A stretch of 64,000 bases of DNA from an uncultured Eubacteriales bacterium (GTDB lineage Bacteria > Bacillota > Clostridia > Oscillospirales > Acutalibacteraceae). The DNA lies in NCBI GenBank assembly GCA_934477125.1, contig CAKSOL010000007.1, forward strand, positions 62,001-126,000, written 5' to 3'. Under the pieces are notes generated by a model that did not search any database, was not told the DNA's origin, and saw nothing but the letters and a program-made list of their open reading frames with translations. Numbering within the stretch: position 1 is the stretch's first letter; the number at the start of each line of letters is the position of its first letter. Positions 1-8,957 of this stretch are shown piece after piece. Position numbers and translations under genes: made by a program.

Positions 1-1
1 G

Positions 2-3000
2 TTGCCTGAAATTATTACTTTTGAAAATACAGACGATCTGAATTATTTCGGCGCTGTCGGAGAAAATGCAACAGGCACATCCATTGCCGGACTTTCAGCG
101 TTTAAAGGGCAGGCTTGGTGCGTCGCGGTACTCGGAAATACCAGCGGAAACGCGTTAAGACTGAACGGAAATGACAGTAACTGGATAGGTGTAAAGTCTG
201 CCTATACCGATGGTAAGGACTATAACACTATGACCGGCAAAATAGGTCTCAGGAACGGCAACGATTTATGCGTTGTATATGACTACACGGATAACAATAA
301 CTTCAAGGGCTTCAGAATAGGAAATCAAAGCCAACAGCTTTATGCTAATACCTATGTAAAATCCGATGGAACCGGTAGTGACGGTTCAAAAGTACTGTTC
401 AAAACCGCAGAGTTTATCAAAAGCGAATATAATACTTCACAGTATCTTATTCAGTTCTTTGATTTTAAGCTTACTTATACAAGCGGAACCGTAACCTTTA
501 CTGTTGCAAGCGATGCTTATAATGGTGCCGGCAGCGAGCTTTTTGTTCCGGAGCTTACCGCAAGCGGTACCGGTTTAAACGATTTTATGTTTTGGGGCTG
601 CAGCAATCAAAATCAGTACGGTTGTAAATTCGTAGACGATTTAAAGCTATATACCGACTCTACACTCGCCTGCGAGCATAATGCCGTTCAAACAGTAGCG
701 GACGAATATTTAAAATCTGCCGCAAGCTGTGTTTCCCCGGCTGTTTATTATGAGCATTGCTCAAAGTGCGGAACGGTTTTGCTTTCAACCTTTACAAGCG
801 GCAGCGCTACCGATCATTCTCACGAGGAGCTTGCAAGCAAGGCAACCCTCAAAACACGCGCCACCTGTAAAATTGATGCGGTTTATTATAAATCCTGCGG
901 CGGCTGCGGAAAAATTTGGGAAAATGAAACTTTCAACGGAACGGAGCTCGGCGCACACGGCTATGTAAACGGCGTATGCAAATACTGTAACGCCCAAATG
1001 CCGGCGGGACAGCAGGTTTTCCTCGATTTTGAGGATGCAGATGATATGAATTCCATAATTTCATATGAAGGCTTCAAGTCAAACTCATCCCGCAAGGCTT
1101 TGGGAGCTTCTCAGCTTACCAATGTTTATAATAATGAGAATGGGTATGTTTTACATTCTTCGGGTTTGGGAAGCGTTGCAACAATAGACCCTGACTTGAC
1201 CTATGGTATGGGCTATAATATGATATCCGGTAAAGTCGGTTTGCGCGCGGGAAATCAGGCTGAAATTATATATGACTATACAGATTCAAATAATTATAAG
1301 TCATTTAAGATTGACAGGTATTACACGGGAACCCCGCCTAAGGATATGACAGCAAGCTCGTTTGCAATATCATATGTAACCTATACTGCCGGTGTTGCTA
1401 AAGAAGCGGGCAGGACAAAGTTGTTTGATCCTAAGTGTTTTACGGATGACAACCCACTTGATAGTGTTGTATTTCTTGATTTTGTAATACATCGCAGCAG
1501 CGGAACAGCAACCTTTAAGATAACAACACCGTGCTACCTCGACCAAACGACTGAGGAATATGAACCTATCGTCAGAGCTTTCTGCGAAAATGACGATTTT
1601 GTTATGCTCAAAACAAACCGTATAGCCTATAATGCTGTTTATTTCGATGATATAAAAATTCATCTCGATACCTCGTATCAGTCCTGTAACCATGCAAATA
1701 CGGCTCAGGTAGCCTCTGCGGATTACCTGATTTCCGCCGCTACCTGCCAGTCGTCCGCGGTTTACTGCGAGAGCTGCGCGGAATGCGGAGCAAAGCTTGA
1801 AACAACCTTTACTTACGGCAATAAGGGCGCGCATACCCTTGTGTTTGTCGATAAGGTTCTGCCGAATTGCCAGACCGGTACTACCGGAACCGAGAGCTAT
1901 TATAAATGTTCTCTTTGTGACACTTTGTTTAGTGACAGCAAGGGTGCGAACGAGATAGAAGCTCCGGCTGAAATTCCGGCTGACCATTATTATGACGGTT
2001 ATACATACGACGAAAGCGGACATTGGCAGGTCTGCGCCGTGTGTAAAACCGCAAAGACCGAAACCGTTGCCCACGGTCTTAAAAACACCGTTAAGGCTGA
2101 GGCGTTAAAGCAGGCGGCAACCTGCCACAGCAAGGCAGTATATTATAAATCCTGCGAATGTGGATATATTTCCTCAACCGAAACCTTTGAATCCGGCTCT
2201 TTTGCCGCTCATACCTTAACTCATCATAACCGTATTGAGCCCTCCTGCACTGCAACCGGTACCGAGGAATATTGGGATTGCTCGGTTTGCGGCAAGTATT
2301 TTAAGGACTCTGCCGGAAACAGCGAAATAGACGCGCCGATAGCTATTCCTATGTCCCATAAGTTAGGCAATTATCAAAGCGACGCGGCAGGTCATTGGCA
2401 GGTTTGCTCCGAATGCGGATATACAACTCCGAAAACTGCCCACACGCCGAATGTCTCCGAGTCTGTCGGAGTTGATAAGATCTGTACCGCCTGCGGATAT
2501 CATATTGCCGATGCAATCGATATTCTGCCGTCGGTTTTGGGCGCTAAGCTCTATACCGTTGTTTCAAATGTTGAGGATGACCTGAAAATCCGCTTTGATA
2601 TTGATTTTTCAAAGCTTAAATCTGCATCGAATGTTAATGTTGAGGAATTCGGAGCGATTATCGTAACCGATTATACCGGAAATATGACGGCTGAAAACGT
2701 TGCCTTTGATGCAACCGATAAAAACTATATCAGAAAAACGCCGGAACAGCTTGAGGATCTTGCAAACGGTATTCTGAGGGTTTATGTAAACCGCAAGACC
2801 TCGCAGTTCGGCGTAAGAGTAGCGGTTGTCGGCTATCTAAAGGTTGACGGCGAATATTATTACTCCGATAACACCGTCGGAACTGACGGCAGCGTTGTTA
2901 GAAACGGTGTTGCAAGTAAATGCGTTGCCGATATGATGAAAGCGATATTCGCAAAGGGTCAGTATACCGACGCTCGGATAACCGCCGCGATAACCAACGC

Positions 3001-3172
3001 TCTTTCCGAACAGGCGGTTTCCGAAATGCTTGAGGATTATACTTCTGAACAAGCGAAAGAGCTGTTCACCAGCTTTGTAAACGGTGAGCTTCGTCCCGGA
3101 ACGTTCACCTATGCGGCGGCAAGAACGCTTATGATTTACACCTATTATTATGTAAATATTGCAAATCTTTAA
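2..3172 (+). CDS. Large secreted Cys-rich repeat protein, 5' end cut by window
   Basis: The frame is open from the first bases and the apparent TTG at base 2 has no ribosome site, so the gene starts upstream of the window; 1056 residues are visible. It contains two or more copies of a beta-sandwich module beginning PEIITFEN..DLNYF, also found in the next gene. These alternate with cysteine-rich modules of the type CEHN...C...YYEHCSKCG (roughly residues 223-340, 565-740 and 750-830), each with paired CxxC knuckles that look like small zinc ribbons. From about residue 838 a cysteine-free domain with alternating strands and helices closes the protein. No LPXTG signal or C-terminal membrane helix is seen. 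I infer a cell-surface or secreted carbohydrate-binding or adhesion protein; no catalytic domain is recognised. Confidence 0.75.
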   Translation: MPEIITFENTDDLNYFGAVGENATGTSIAGLSAFKGQAWCVAVLGNTSGNALRLNGNDSNWIGVKSAYTDGKDYNTMTGKIGLRNGNDLCVVYDYTDNNNFKGFRIGNQSQQLYANTYVKSDGTGSDGSKVLFKTAEFIKSEYNTSQYLIQFFDFKLTYTSGTVTFTVASDAYNGAGSELFVPELTASGTGLNDFMFWGCSNQNQYGCKFVDDLKLYTDSTLACEHNAVQTVADEYLKSAASCVSPAVYYEHCSKCGTVLLSTFTSGSATDHSHEELASKATLKTRATCKIDAVYYKSCGGCGKIWENETFNGTELGAHGYVNGVCKYCNAQMPAGQQVFLDFEDADDMNSIISYEGFKSNSSRKALGASQLTNVYNNENGYVLHSSGLGSVATIDPDLTYGMGYNMISGKVGLRAGNQAEIIYDYTDSNNYKSFKIDRYYTGTPPKDMTASSFAISYVTYTAGVAKEAGRTKLFDPKCFTDDNPLDSVVFLDFVIHRSSGTATFKITTPCYLDQTTEEYEPIVRAFCENDDFVMLKTNRIAYNAVYFDDIKIHLDTSYQSCNHANTAQVASADYLISAATCQSSAVYCESCAECGAKLETTFTYGNKGAHTLVFVDKVLPNCQTGTTGTESYYKCSLCDTLFSDSKGANEIEAPAEIPADHYYDGYTYDESGHWQVCAVCKTAKTETVAHGLKNTVKAEALKQAATCHSKAVYYKSCECGYISSTETFESGSFAAHTLTHHNRIEPSCTATGTEEYWDCSVCGKYFKDSAGNSEIDAPIAIPMSHKLGNYQSDAAGHWQVCSECGYTTPKTAHTPNVSESVGVDKICTACGYHIADAIDILPSVLGAKLYTVVSNVEDDLKIRFDIDFSKLKSASNVNVEEFGAIIVTDYTGNMTAENVAFDATDKNYIRKTPEQLEDLANGILRVYVNRKTSQFGVRVAVVGYLKVDGEYYYSDNTVGTDGSVVRNGVASKCVADMMKAIFAKGQYTDARITAAITNALSEQAVSEMLEDYTSEQAKELFTSFVNGELRPGTFTYAAARTLMIYTYYYVNIANL

Positions 3173-3184
3173 ACTTCATAAATG

Positions 3185-3208
3185 TATCTGCGGCATTTGC
3201 CGCAGATA
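3185..3208. terminator. Stem-loop after the first gene
   Basis: A perfect 10-bp GC-rich stem (TATCTGCGGC with a 4-nt loop) lies 13 bases after the stop codon. It is not followed by a clear T tract, so it may be a weak terminator or an mRNA 3' stabiliser. Confidence 0.45.
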
Positions 3209-3277
3209 CCGCTCCAGTAATTTCATCCTTTCCGGTTCGGAGGAACCGTATATATATAATTTTTAAGGAGGCAAATT

Positions 3278-5296
3278 ATGAAAACAGCAAAAAAACTTAT
3301 TTCTTTAGCGCTTTCGGCAGGTCTTATAGGCTCCGTGTTCACAGGAACTCTTGTTCAGAGGGTGTCTGCTGCCGCGGAATATACTACCGTTGGTTTTGAA
3401 ACCGAAAGCGATAAGAGCTATTTCGAGGCGCTCGGTGCAGAGTCTGATGAGGCTTGGGGAATAGTTGATGTTCCGTTAAGCTCAATTAGAAACGGAGTGG
3501 GAAATACCGAGAACACCAAGGCTCTTAAGCTAACCCTGAACGGTAACGGAACCTACACAAGAAAAAACATTAGTTTACAGGACGATGACAAAGATACAGC
3601 AATTTCGTATGCCATATACCGCTTTAATACGAAATATATGTACAAAGCAAAGTCGATTTCAGGCAAATTCGGTTTGCCCGAAGGAGCGGCAATCAGCGTT
3701 ATTGCTGATTCAACAGGCAATCTTCAAAATTCCGATGCTATAACTCTGGCAAATAACGCATCGAGCAGCCAAATATCGGTCAAGCGAAACGCTGCCAATA
3801 TGAGTTATTTTTGGGCAAATAAGGTAGATGATACAAATGGCATATCATTTGCTTCATCTCATAAATACGAATCTAGAGCAACCGGGAACGACCCGATATG
3901 GGTAAGCTTTAAATTGATATATACAGGAACTTATGCAATGCTTTATTATTCCGCAAGCGATGATATTTCTGATTGGGAAACGGATGCTTTTGAAAATGAG
4001 GAAAATAAGGGCAAATTTGGTTTGATGGATTTAAAATATTCATCGCCGGGATTTGCGTTAATTTCTTACGCTACCCTTGGAGGTAATGTTCTTGCTACTC
4101 AAATAGAAAAATCGGTTGCTTTTCTTGATGAACTTAAAATAATCAATGATATTCCGGAAAGTCTGCCTGAAATAATTGATTTTGAAAGCTCAGACAGTCT
4201 TGACTATTTTGAGAGAGTTGGCGGCGCTTCCGGTTACTCAATAGCAAAAAGCACAGTCGTAACAAGTGATTCGAGAATAAAAGAGGTAATTGACAATAAC
4301 AGCGGCTCGTTTTTAAAAATCGGCGGCAATAGCTCAATTTTTATGGTCAATCCTATTTACACGGCAGGGAAAAACCTGAATACGGTCGATGGCAAGATAG
4401 GCATAGCGGTAGGTAATCAATTCTATATTATCTATGACTATACAGACAGCGATAATTGGAAAGGTTTTAAGATTGTCGGTGAAGCTACAAGCATAAGAAT
4501 TGAAAGCTGCAAGTGTACAGAAGGTACAGTATCAACAGTTGGTAGAACAGATAATTTTATAACAGTAAACGGTGCTGATAAAACCGAAATATCAAATCAA
4601 GCATATTATGTTAAGTTCTTTGATTTCAAGCTTACCAGATCTGTAACCGAGGCAACACTAACCGTAAACACCGAATGTTATAAGACCAATACAACTGATA
4701 GCTATATTCCCTCAATAAGAGGAGAGTGTTCAAATACGGATTATCTTGTTTTTAAAGGTGCGAGAGTTGAGATGGGTGGTCTGAACTTTATTGACGATTT
4801 GCGGCTTTATACGGAAGATGAGACCGTCCACACACATAATTTCGTTGAGACCTCCCGCACAGACGCGGATTATCTGACAGCGGGCGAGATTGTTAAAACC
4901 TGCTCTAGGTGCAGTGAAATCAAAACCGAGACAATTTATGCTTATGCCGACTTTAATAAGGACGGCGAGGTTAACGAAACCGACCTTGAAAGCTTTAATG
5001 CAGAGTCAGCCGATACTGAGCTGTTCAGCTTTGACGGTGTTGACGGAATAGGCGAGTTCGATACGGCTGTCGTTAAGCTGCTTACAAAGGGCGTTGACTT
5101 CAAGGATATGATTAACGCTAATGAAGATGACAAGAGCGATATCAAGGATCTTGTAAGAGTAAAGAAGCTGCTTGCAAATGTTGAGGGTGCGGAAGGAATT
5201 TCCGACCTGAACCGCGACGGAAAGTCCAATGCCGACGATCTTGCGTTCGCCCGCGCGTTTCTTCTTTCCTTCAGCCGCTCAGACCTTTTAAACTAA
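3278..5296 (+). CDS. Secreted beta-sandwich protein with C-terminal dockerin-like domain
   Basis: ATG preceded by TAAGGAGG. Residues 1-31 are a classical signal peptide ending near VSAAA. Two jelly-roll-like modules follow; the second (from about residue 296, LPEIIDFES..SLDYF) matches the modules of the preceding gene, so the two are paralogous in part. A short Cys pair (TCSRCSE, about residue 542) resembles the knuckles of the upstream protein. From residue 555 to the end there are calcium-loop motifs, DFNKDGEVNETD and DLNRDGKSNADD, separated by about 90 residues with another loop-like stretch. This is a stretched dockerin I-like or EF-hand region rather than a compact 60-residue dockerin. 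I infer a secreted carbohydrate-binding protein that could dock to a cohesin such as that at 35766-37343; a catalytic domain is not evident. Confidence 0.75.
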   Translation: MKTAKKLISLALSAGLIGSVFTGTLVQRVSAAAEYTTVGFETESDKSYFEALGAESDEAWGIVDVPLSSIRNGVGNTENTKALKLTLNGNGTYTRKNISLQDDDKDTAISYAIYRFNTKYMYKAKSISGKFGLPEGAAISVIADSTGNLQNSDAITLANNASSSQISVKRNAANMSYFWANKVDDTNGISFASSHKYESRATGNDPIWVSFKLIYTGTYAMLYYSASDDISDWETDAFENEENKGKFGLMDLKYSSPGFALISYATLGGNVLATQIEKSVAFLDELKIINDIPESLPEIIDFESSDSLDYFERVGGASGYSIAKSTVVTSDSRIKEVIDNNSGSFLKIGGNSSIFMVNPIYTAGKNLNTVDGKIGIAVGNQFYIIYDYTDSDNWKGFKIVGEATSIRIESCKCTEGTVSTVGRTDNFITVNGADKTEISNQAYYVKFFDFKLTRSVTEATLTVNTECYKTNTTDSYIPSIRGECSNTDYLVFKGARVEMGGLNFIDDLRLYTEDETVHTHNFVETSRTDADYLTAGEIVKTCSRCSEIKTETIYAYADFNKDGEVNETDLESFNAESADTELFSFDGVDGIGEFDTAVVKLLTKGVDFKDMINANEDDKSDIKDLVRVKKLLANVEGAEGISDLNRDGKSNADDLAFARAFLLSFSRSDLLN

Positions 5297-5347
5297 CCGT
5301 TTTACGGCAAACAGATACCTCCTGTACTGTTTGAGATTACATTTCAC

Positions 5348-5377
5348 GGTCATCCCCCTTTGAAACGGGGGATGACC
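5348..5377. terminator. GC-rich stem-loop between secreted gene and GH operon
   Basis: An 11-bp stem, GGTCATCCCCC with an 8-nt loop, lies between the stop at 5296 and the GH2 start at 5410. There is no T run on either side, so it may be a processing or stabilising hairpin in the leader of the glycan operon. Confidence 0.4.
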
Positions 5378-5409
5378 ACCCCTAATATGATTTACTTTCA
5401 GGTGAAAAA

Positions 5410-8262
5410 ATGGATGCATTGGCGAAAATAGCGGAAAGCTTTAAAATTCAGAATGATCGGGGTCTTGAAGCTCCGGAGCCTATAAAGATAAATAAGAAAA
5501 TAACAAAGCTGCGCTCTGACAGCAAAAAAGGCTTTTTTAATATACATAATGAAACTGCCGCCGACATTGAAAAGGAAACGGCGGAGTTATATCGGTATTA
5601 CGCGCCCTTTTTATGCTCTTATCCCCGAAATCGGGACGATGATAAGGGCGTTTCGGTGCGTGATTTTTTATTTTCACGAAACGGTAAGGATTTTGAACAG
5701 GTAACTCTCCCTCATTACGGCGGACCTGCCGACAGGACGAGGGTGATTTACAAATCGACCTTTATCCTTGAGGACTTTTCGGATAAAAGAGTATTGATTG
5801 AAATTAACGGCGCGGATTATATCGCGCAGGTTTTTATAAACGGTGAATTTGCGGGTGCGCATGAGGGATTTTTCGCACCCTTTACGATAGATATTACCGA
5901 GCTTGCCCGCAAGGGAGAAAACGAGCTTAAAATAATTCTTTTAAATGACCGCACTATGAAGGACGGCGGCGATAAAATTTACGCCGCAACCGGTCTTGGC
6001 TGGGACTCTCCGGAGGACGGCTGGCATCATTGCCCGCCCGGAGTAGGACTTTATAATTCGGTAAATATTTTAATTCGGGAGAAAGAGTATATAACAGATG
6101 TTTTTCCGCGCGTAAACAGCAGAGTCGGTGAAGTATGGGTGGACTGCGACGCCGCGGAATATGAGGAGCGAGATGTTAAGCTGCTGCTTTCGGTTTACGG
6201 CGAAAACTTTGAGGAAACCGTATTTGAAAATGCGGAATTTGTTCCGGGAACGGTTTTTAAAGCCGGAATGAGCGATACCTTTACCGAGACTATCATGCGG
6301 GCGAACGGAACGCTCGGCAGCAATCAGCCGCTTAAAATTATGAATGGGTTCAACCGTTTTAAAGCTCCGATAAAAATAGAAAATCCCCGTATATGGTCTC
6401 CCCGTGAGCCGTGGCTTTACCGCGCGCAGGTAAGCCTTATTGCGGACGGCGTTCTGAAATCGGTTAAATCCAAAGTATTCGGCATAAGGGATTTTGAACA
6501 GGATATAAACAGCGAGCCGAAAGGAAAATTTTATCTCAACGGCAGGGAAATCGAGCTGCGCGGCGCAAATACCATGGGCTATGAGCAGCAGGATGTTTTG
6601 CGCGGAGACAGGAAACAGCTTATAAGGGATATGCTGCTCGCCAAGGTCTGCAATATGAATTTTCTGCGGCTTACGCAGCGGCCTGTTCAGGAAGAAATAT
6701 ACGATATCTGCGATAGATTGGGAATTATGATTCAGACCGATCTGCCGCTGTTCGGAGTTATCCGTATAAATAAGTATTATGAGGTTTTGCGCGAGGTCGG
6801 AGAAATGGAACGGATGGTGCGTTCGCACCCCTGCTGCATTATTGATACATATATAAACGAGCCGTTTCCGAACGCCAACAATCAGCCCCACAGGAACATA
6901 AACCGCTCTCAGCTGCGGGAATTTTTTGCCGCTGCGGATGCCGCCGTTTTAATGGAAAATCCCGATAGGGTTATCAAGCATATAGACGGTGATTATGACC
7001 CTCCGGACAGCCTGCTGCCGGATAACCATTGCTATACAATGTGGTATAACGGGCATGGTATTGAGGCTGGGGATCTGCATAAGGGCTATTGGATTCCGGT
7101 AAAACCCGGCTGGCATTGCGGCTGCGGCGAATTCGGCTCGGAGGCTTTGGATTTCCGCTCGACTATGGAAAAACATTACCCAAAGGAATGGATATCCGGG
7201 GAATTCGACCCTGCGAATATTATCAGGTGTCAGCTGCCGGATTTTTATCGGCATTTCTATGAAACGCCGGATGGGCTTGACGGCTGGATTGCCGAAAGTC
7301 AGGAATTTCAGCGCTTTGCAACAAGGCTTATGACCTCCGCGTTCCGCAGAAGCAAACGGATAAATACCTTTGCTATTCATTTGTTTATCGATGCATTTCC
7401 GAGCGGCTGGATGAAAGCCATCGTTGATTGTGAGCGGAATTTAAAGCCGGCGTTTTTTGAATATAAGCGCTGTCTGGCACCTGTGTTCTGCAATATAAGA
7501 AGCGACCGCTTTTCGTTTTTCGGCGGTGAGGAAATTGAGCTTGAAAGCTATCTTTGTACTGACATGGGATATGAAACGGATGAGATCCGCTATTATGCTT
7601 TGCTTGATGGAAGGCTTATAGCATCCGAAAGCGTTGTTCCTATCGGCGGTAAGTCTCAGGGGAAAATTTCGTTAAAGCTGCCGCAAATTTCAGAAAAGAC
7701 CAATCTAAGGGTTTATATGGGAGCGTTTAAAAACGGAGAATTAAAAGCATTTGTTGAGGAAAAATTCAAAGTATACCCTTATGAGGAGCTGAAGCCCTGT
7801 AATATTATTCCGTTTTCGGAATATGAGAAAAACCGCAGTTATCTTGACTGTTCGGTTCAAAACGGACAGACTGTTATTATCGGAAATATGCCGCAGGGGA
7901 ATATCCGTATAGGCAACACCGATGTAACGGTAAAGCTAAACGCTATGAATCCTATTTATTTTGTTTCCCGCGATACCGGCAGTAAATATACGGACGGCAT
8001 AGGAAGAAATGAATTTGGATGGCTTTATAACAGCCGTGAGGATAAAATCACTCCGATTTTATATTCAACCATCTGTGGGGACGGACTTCTGCCCGTTTTG
8101 AAAACAACTAATAAATCGGCAAACGGCAAATGGGTGGACTCCTTAGCCTGCGCTGAATTACCGTTCGGAAAAGGTAAATTCATACTTTTGCAGGCGGAGT
8201 TTGAAAACCGGGAAAAGAATCCGGTTGTTGTTAAATTCCTGAATAACTTATCGGAGGGATAA
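5410..8262 (+). CDS. Glycoside hydrolase family 2 (beta-galactosidase/glucuronidase/mannosidase type)
   Basis: 950 residues, ATG preceded by AGGTG. There is no signal peptide, so a cytoplasmic enzyme. The order is that of GH2: an N-terminal sugar-binding jelly roll (about 110-220, with INGADYIAQVFINGEFAGAH), an immunoglobulin-like domain, then a TIM barrel from about 380 (FYLNGREIELRGANTMG). The acid/base glutamate is probably E484 in YINEP, and the nucleophile E574 in GCGEFGSE; both align with the two conserved GH2 positions. A beta-rich C-terminal extension of about 250 residues follows. GH2 hydrolyses terminal beta-linked galactose, glucuronate or mannose with retention; the specificity cannot be assigned here. 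It is the first gene of a co-directional run to 21412, with a 1-bp gap to the next gene. Confidence 0.88.
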   Translation: MDALAKIAESFKIQNDRGLEAPEPIKINKKITKLRSDSKKGFFNIHNETAADIEKETAELYRYYAPFLCSYPRNRDDDKGVSVRDFLFSRNGKDFEQVTLPHYGGPADRTRVIYKSTFILEDFSDKRVLIEINGADYIAQVFINGEFAGAHEGFFAPFTIDITELARKGENELKIILLNDRTMKDGGDKIYAATGLGWDSPEDGWHHCPPGVGLYNSVNILIREKEYITDVFPRVNSRVGEVWVDCDAAEYEERDVKLLLSVYGENFEETVFENAEFVPGTVFKAGMSDTFTETIMRANGTLGSNQPLKIMNGFNRFKAPIKIENPRIWSPREPWLYRAQVSLIADGVLKSVKSKVFGIRDFEQDINSEPKGKFYLNGREIELRGANTMGYEQQDVLRGDRKQLIRDMLLAKVCNMNFLRLTQRPVQEEIYDICDRLGIMIQTDLPLFGVIRINKYYEVLREVGEMERMVRSHPCCIIDTYINEPFPNANNQPHRNINRSQLREFFAAADAAVLMENPDRVIKHIDGDYDPPDSLLPDNHCYTMWYNGHGIEAGDLHKGYWIPVKPGWHCGCGEFGSEALDFRSTMEKHYPKEWISGEFDPANIIRCQLPDFYRHFYETPDGLDGWIAESQEFQRFATRLMTSAFRRSKRINTFAIHLFIDAFPSGWMKAIVDCERNLKPAFFEYKRCLAPVFCNIRSDRFSFFGGEEIELESYLCTDMGYETDEIRYYALLDGRLIASESVVPIGGKSQGKISLKLPQISEKTNLRVYMGAFKNGELKAFVEEKFKVYPYEELKPCNIIPFSEYEKNRSYLDCSVQNGQTVIIGNMPQGNIRIGNTDVTVKLNAMNPIYFVSRDTGSKYTDGIGRNEFGWLYNSREDKITPILYSTICGDGLLPVLKTTNKSANGKWVDSLACAELPFGKGKFILLQAEFENREKNPVVVKFLNNLSEG

Positions 8263-8263
8263 A

Positions 8264-8956
8264 ATGGGTAAGCACGGAAAACGCGGCAAAAGCATAATAA
8301 TTATAATTCCGATTACTGTTGCCGTTTTGACAGCGGGTATATTCGGCGCTTTACGCTTTAAGCAAAGTAAAAACCTTGAGAAAGCATTTAATGCTGCGCA
8401 ATATGAGAGCTTTCGGGCTGTGCTTTCTCAAACAATCACCGATATTTCAAAAACAGAGGATGAAAAGACCGCCTCACGCACGCTTGACGATGTTTATACG
8501 CTTGTCAGGCAGGGCGAAACCTATTATGAAAAAGGCAGCAACGGTGAAAATTATTACTATGACAAAAACGGCGAGAACTATGTGATGTTTTTTGACGATA
8601 ATTACGGCAGAGGAGACGGCAAATGGATTGAAATGGCAAATGAGGATTCTTTCGTTCCGATGCTTGATATTTCGCTGCTTGAAAAAGTCGATACAGGAAG
8701 TCTTTCCAAACGCGGAAAAGGCTATATTCCGATTAACGGGACTGCGGACGAAACATTTTTCACCCTTTGGCAGATAACAAATACGGATGGCTATTCGGAT
8801 ATTTCCCTGAGCTTTACTCTAAACGGTGATAAAATAAAGACAGTAACCGCAGAATACATCGTGGACAAAAAGCAAAAAATCACGGATACTTACGCTTTTT
8901 CGTATGACGATATAAAAATTGAAATTCCGACTGCCGACGAAACATACGGAGGTTGA
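8264..8956 (+). CDS. Membrane-anchored protein of unknown function
   Basis: 230 residues; the start is set by GGAGG just upstream. A basic N terminus (KHGKRGK) is followed by one transmembrane helix (about 9-30), then about 200 outward-facing residues rich in Tyr, Asp and Gly with no catalytic motif I recognise. The size and beta-rich pattern recall LolA/LppX-like or DUF6612-type Firmicutes proteins, but this is only a resemblance. It is wedged between GH2 and GH38 genes with gaps of 1 bp on both sides, so it is translated as part of the operon. It may sense or bind substrate at the membrane; function unassigned. Confidence 0.7.
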   Translation: MGKHGKRGKSIIIIIPITVAVLTAGIFGALRFKQSKNLEKAFNAAQYESFRAVLSQTITDISKTEDEKTASRTLDDVYTLVRQGETYYEKGSNGENYYYDKNGENYVMFFDDNYGRGDGKWIEMANEDSFVPMLDISLLEKVDTGSLSKRGKGYIPINGTADETFFTLWQITNTDGYSDISLSFTLNGDKIKTVTAEYIVDKKQKITDTYAFSYDDIKIEIPTADETYGG

Positions 8957-8957
8957 A

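Noticed and set aside
1370..2074. 234-codon minus-strand frame inside the first secreted protein
   Set aside because: A shadow of the repeat protein; no domain and no ribosome site.
6070..6891. 273-codon minus-strand frame inside the GH2 gene
   Set aside because: Lies wholly opposite a well-supported enzyme, has no recognisable domain and no good ribosome site.
8919..8957. Longer N terminus for the GH38 enzyme
   Set aside because: It would overlap the preceding gene and lacks a ribosome site, while the ATG at 8958 has GGAGG and begins right before the HWDREW motif.
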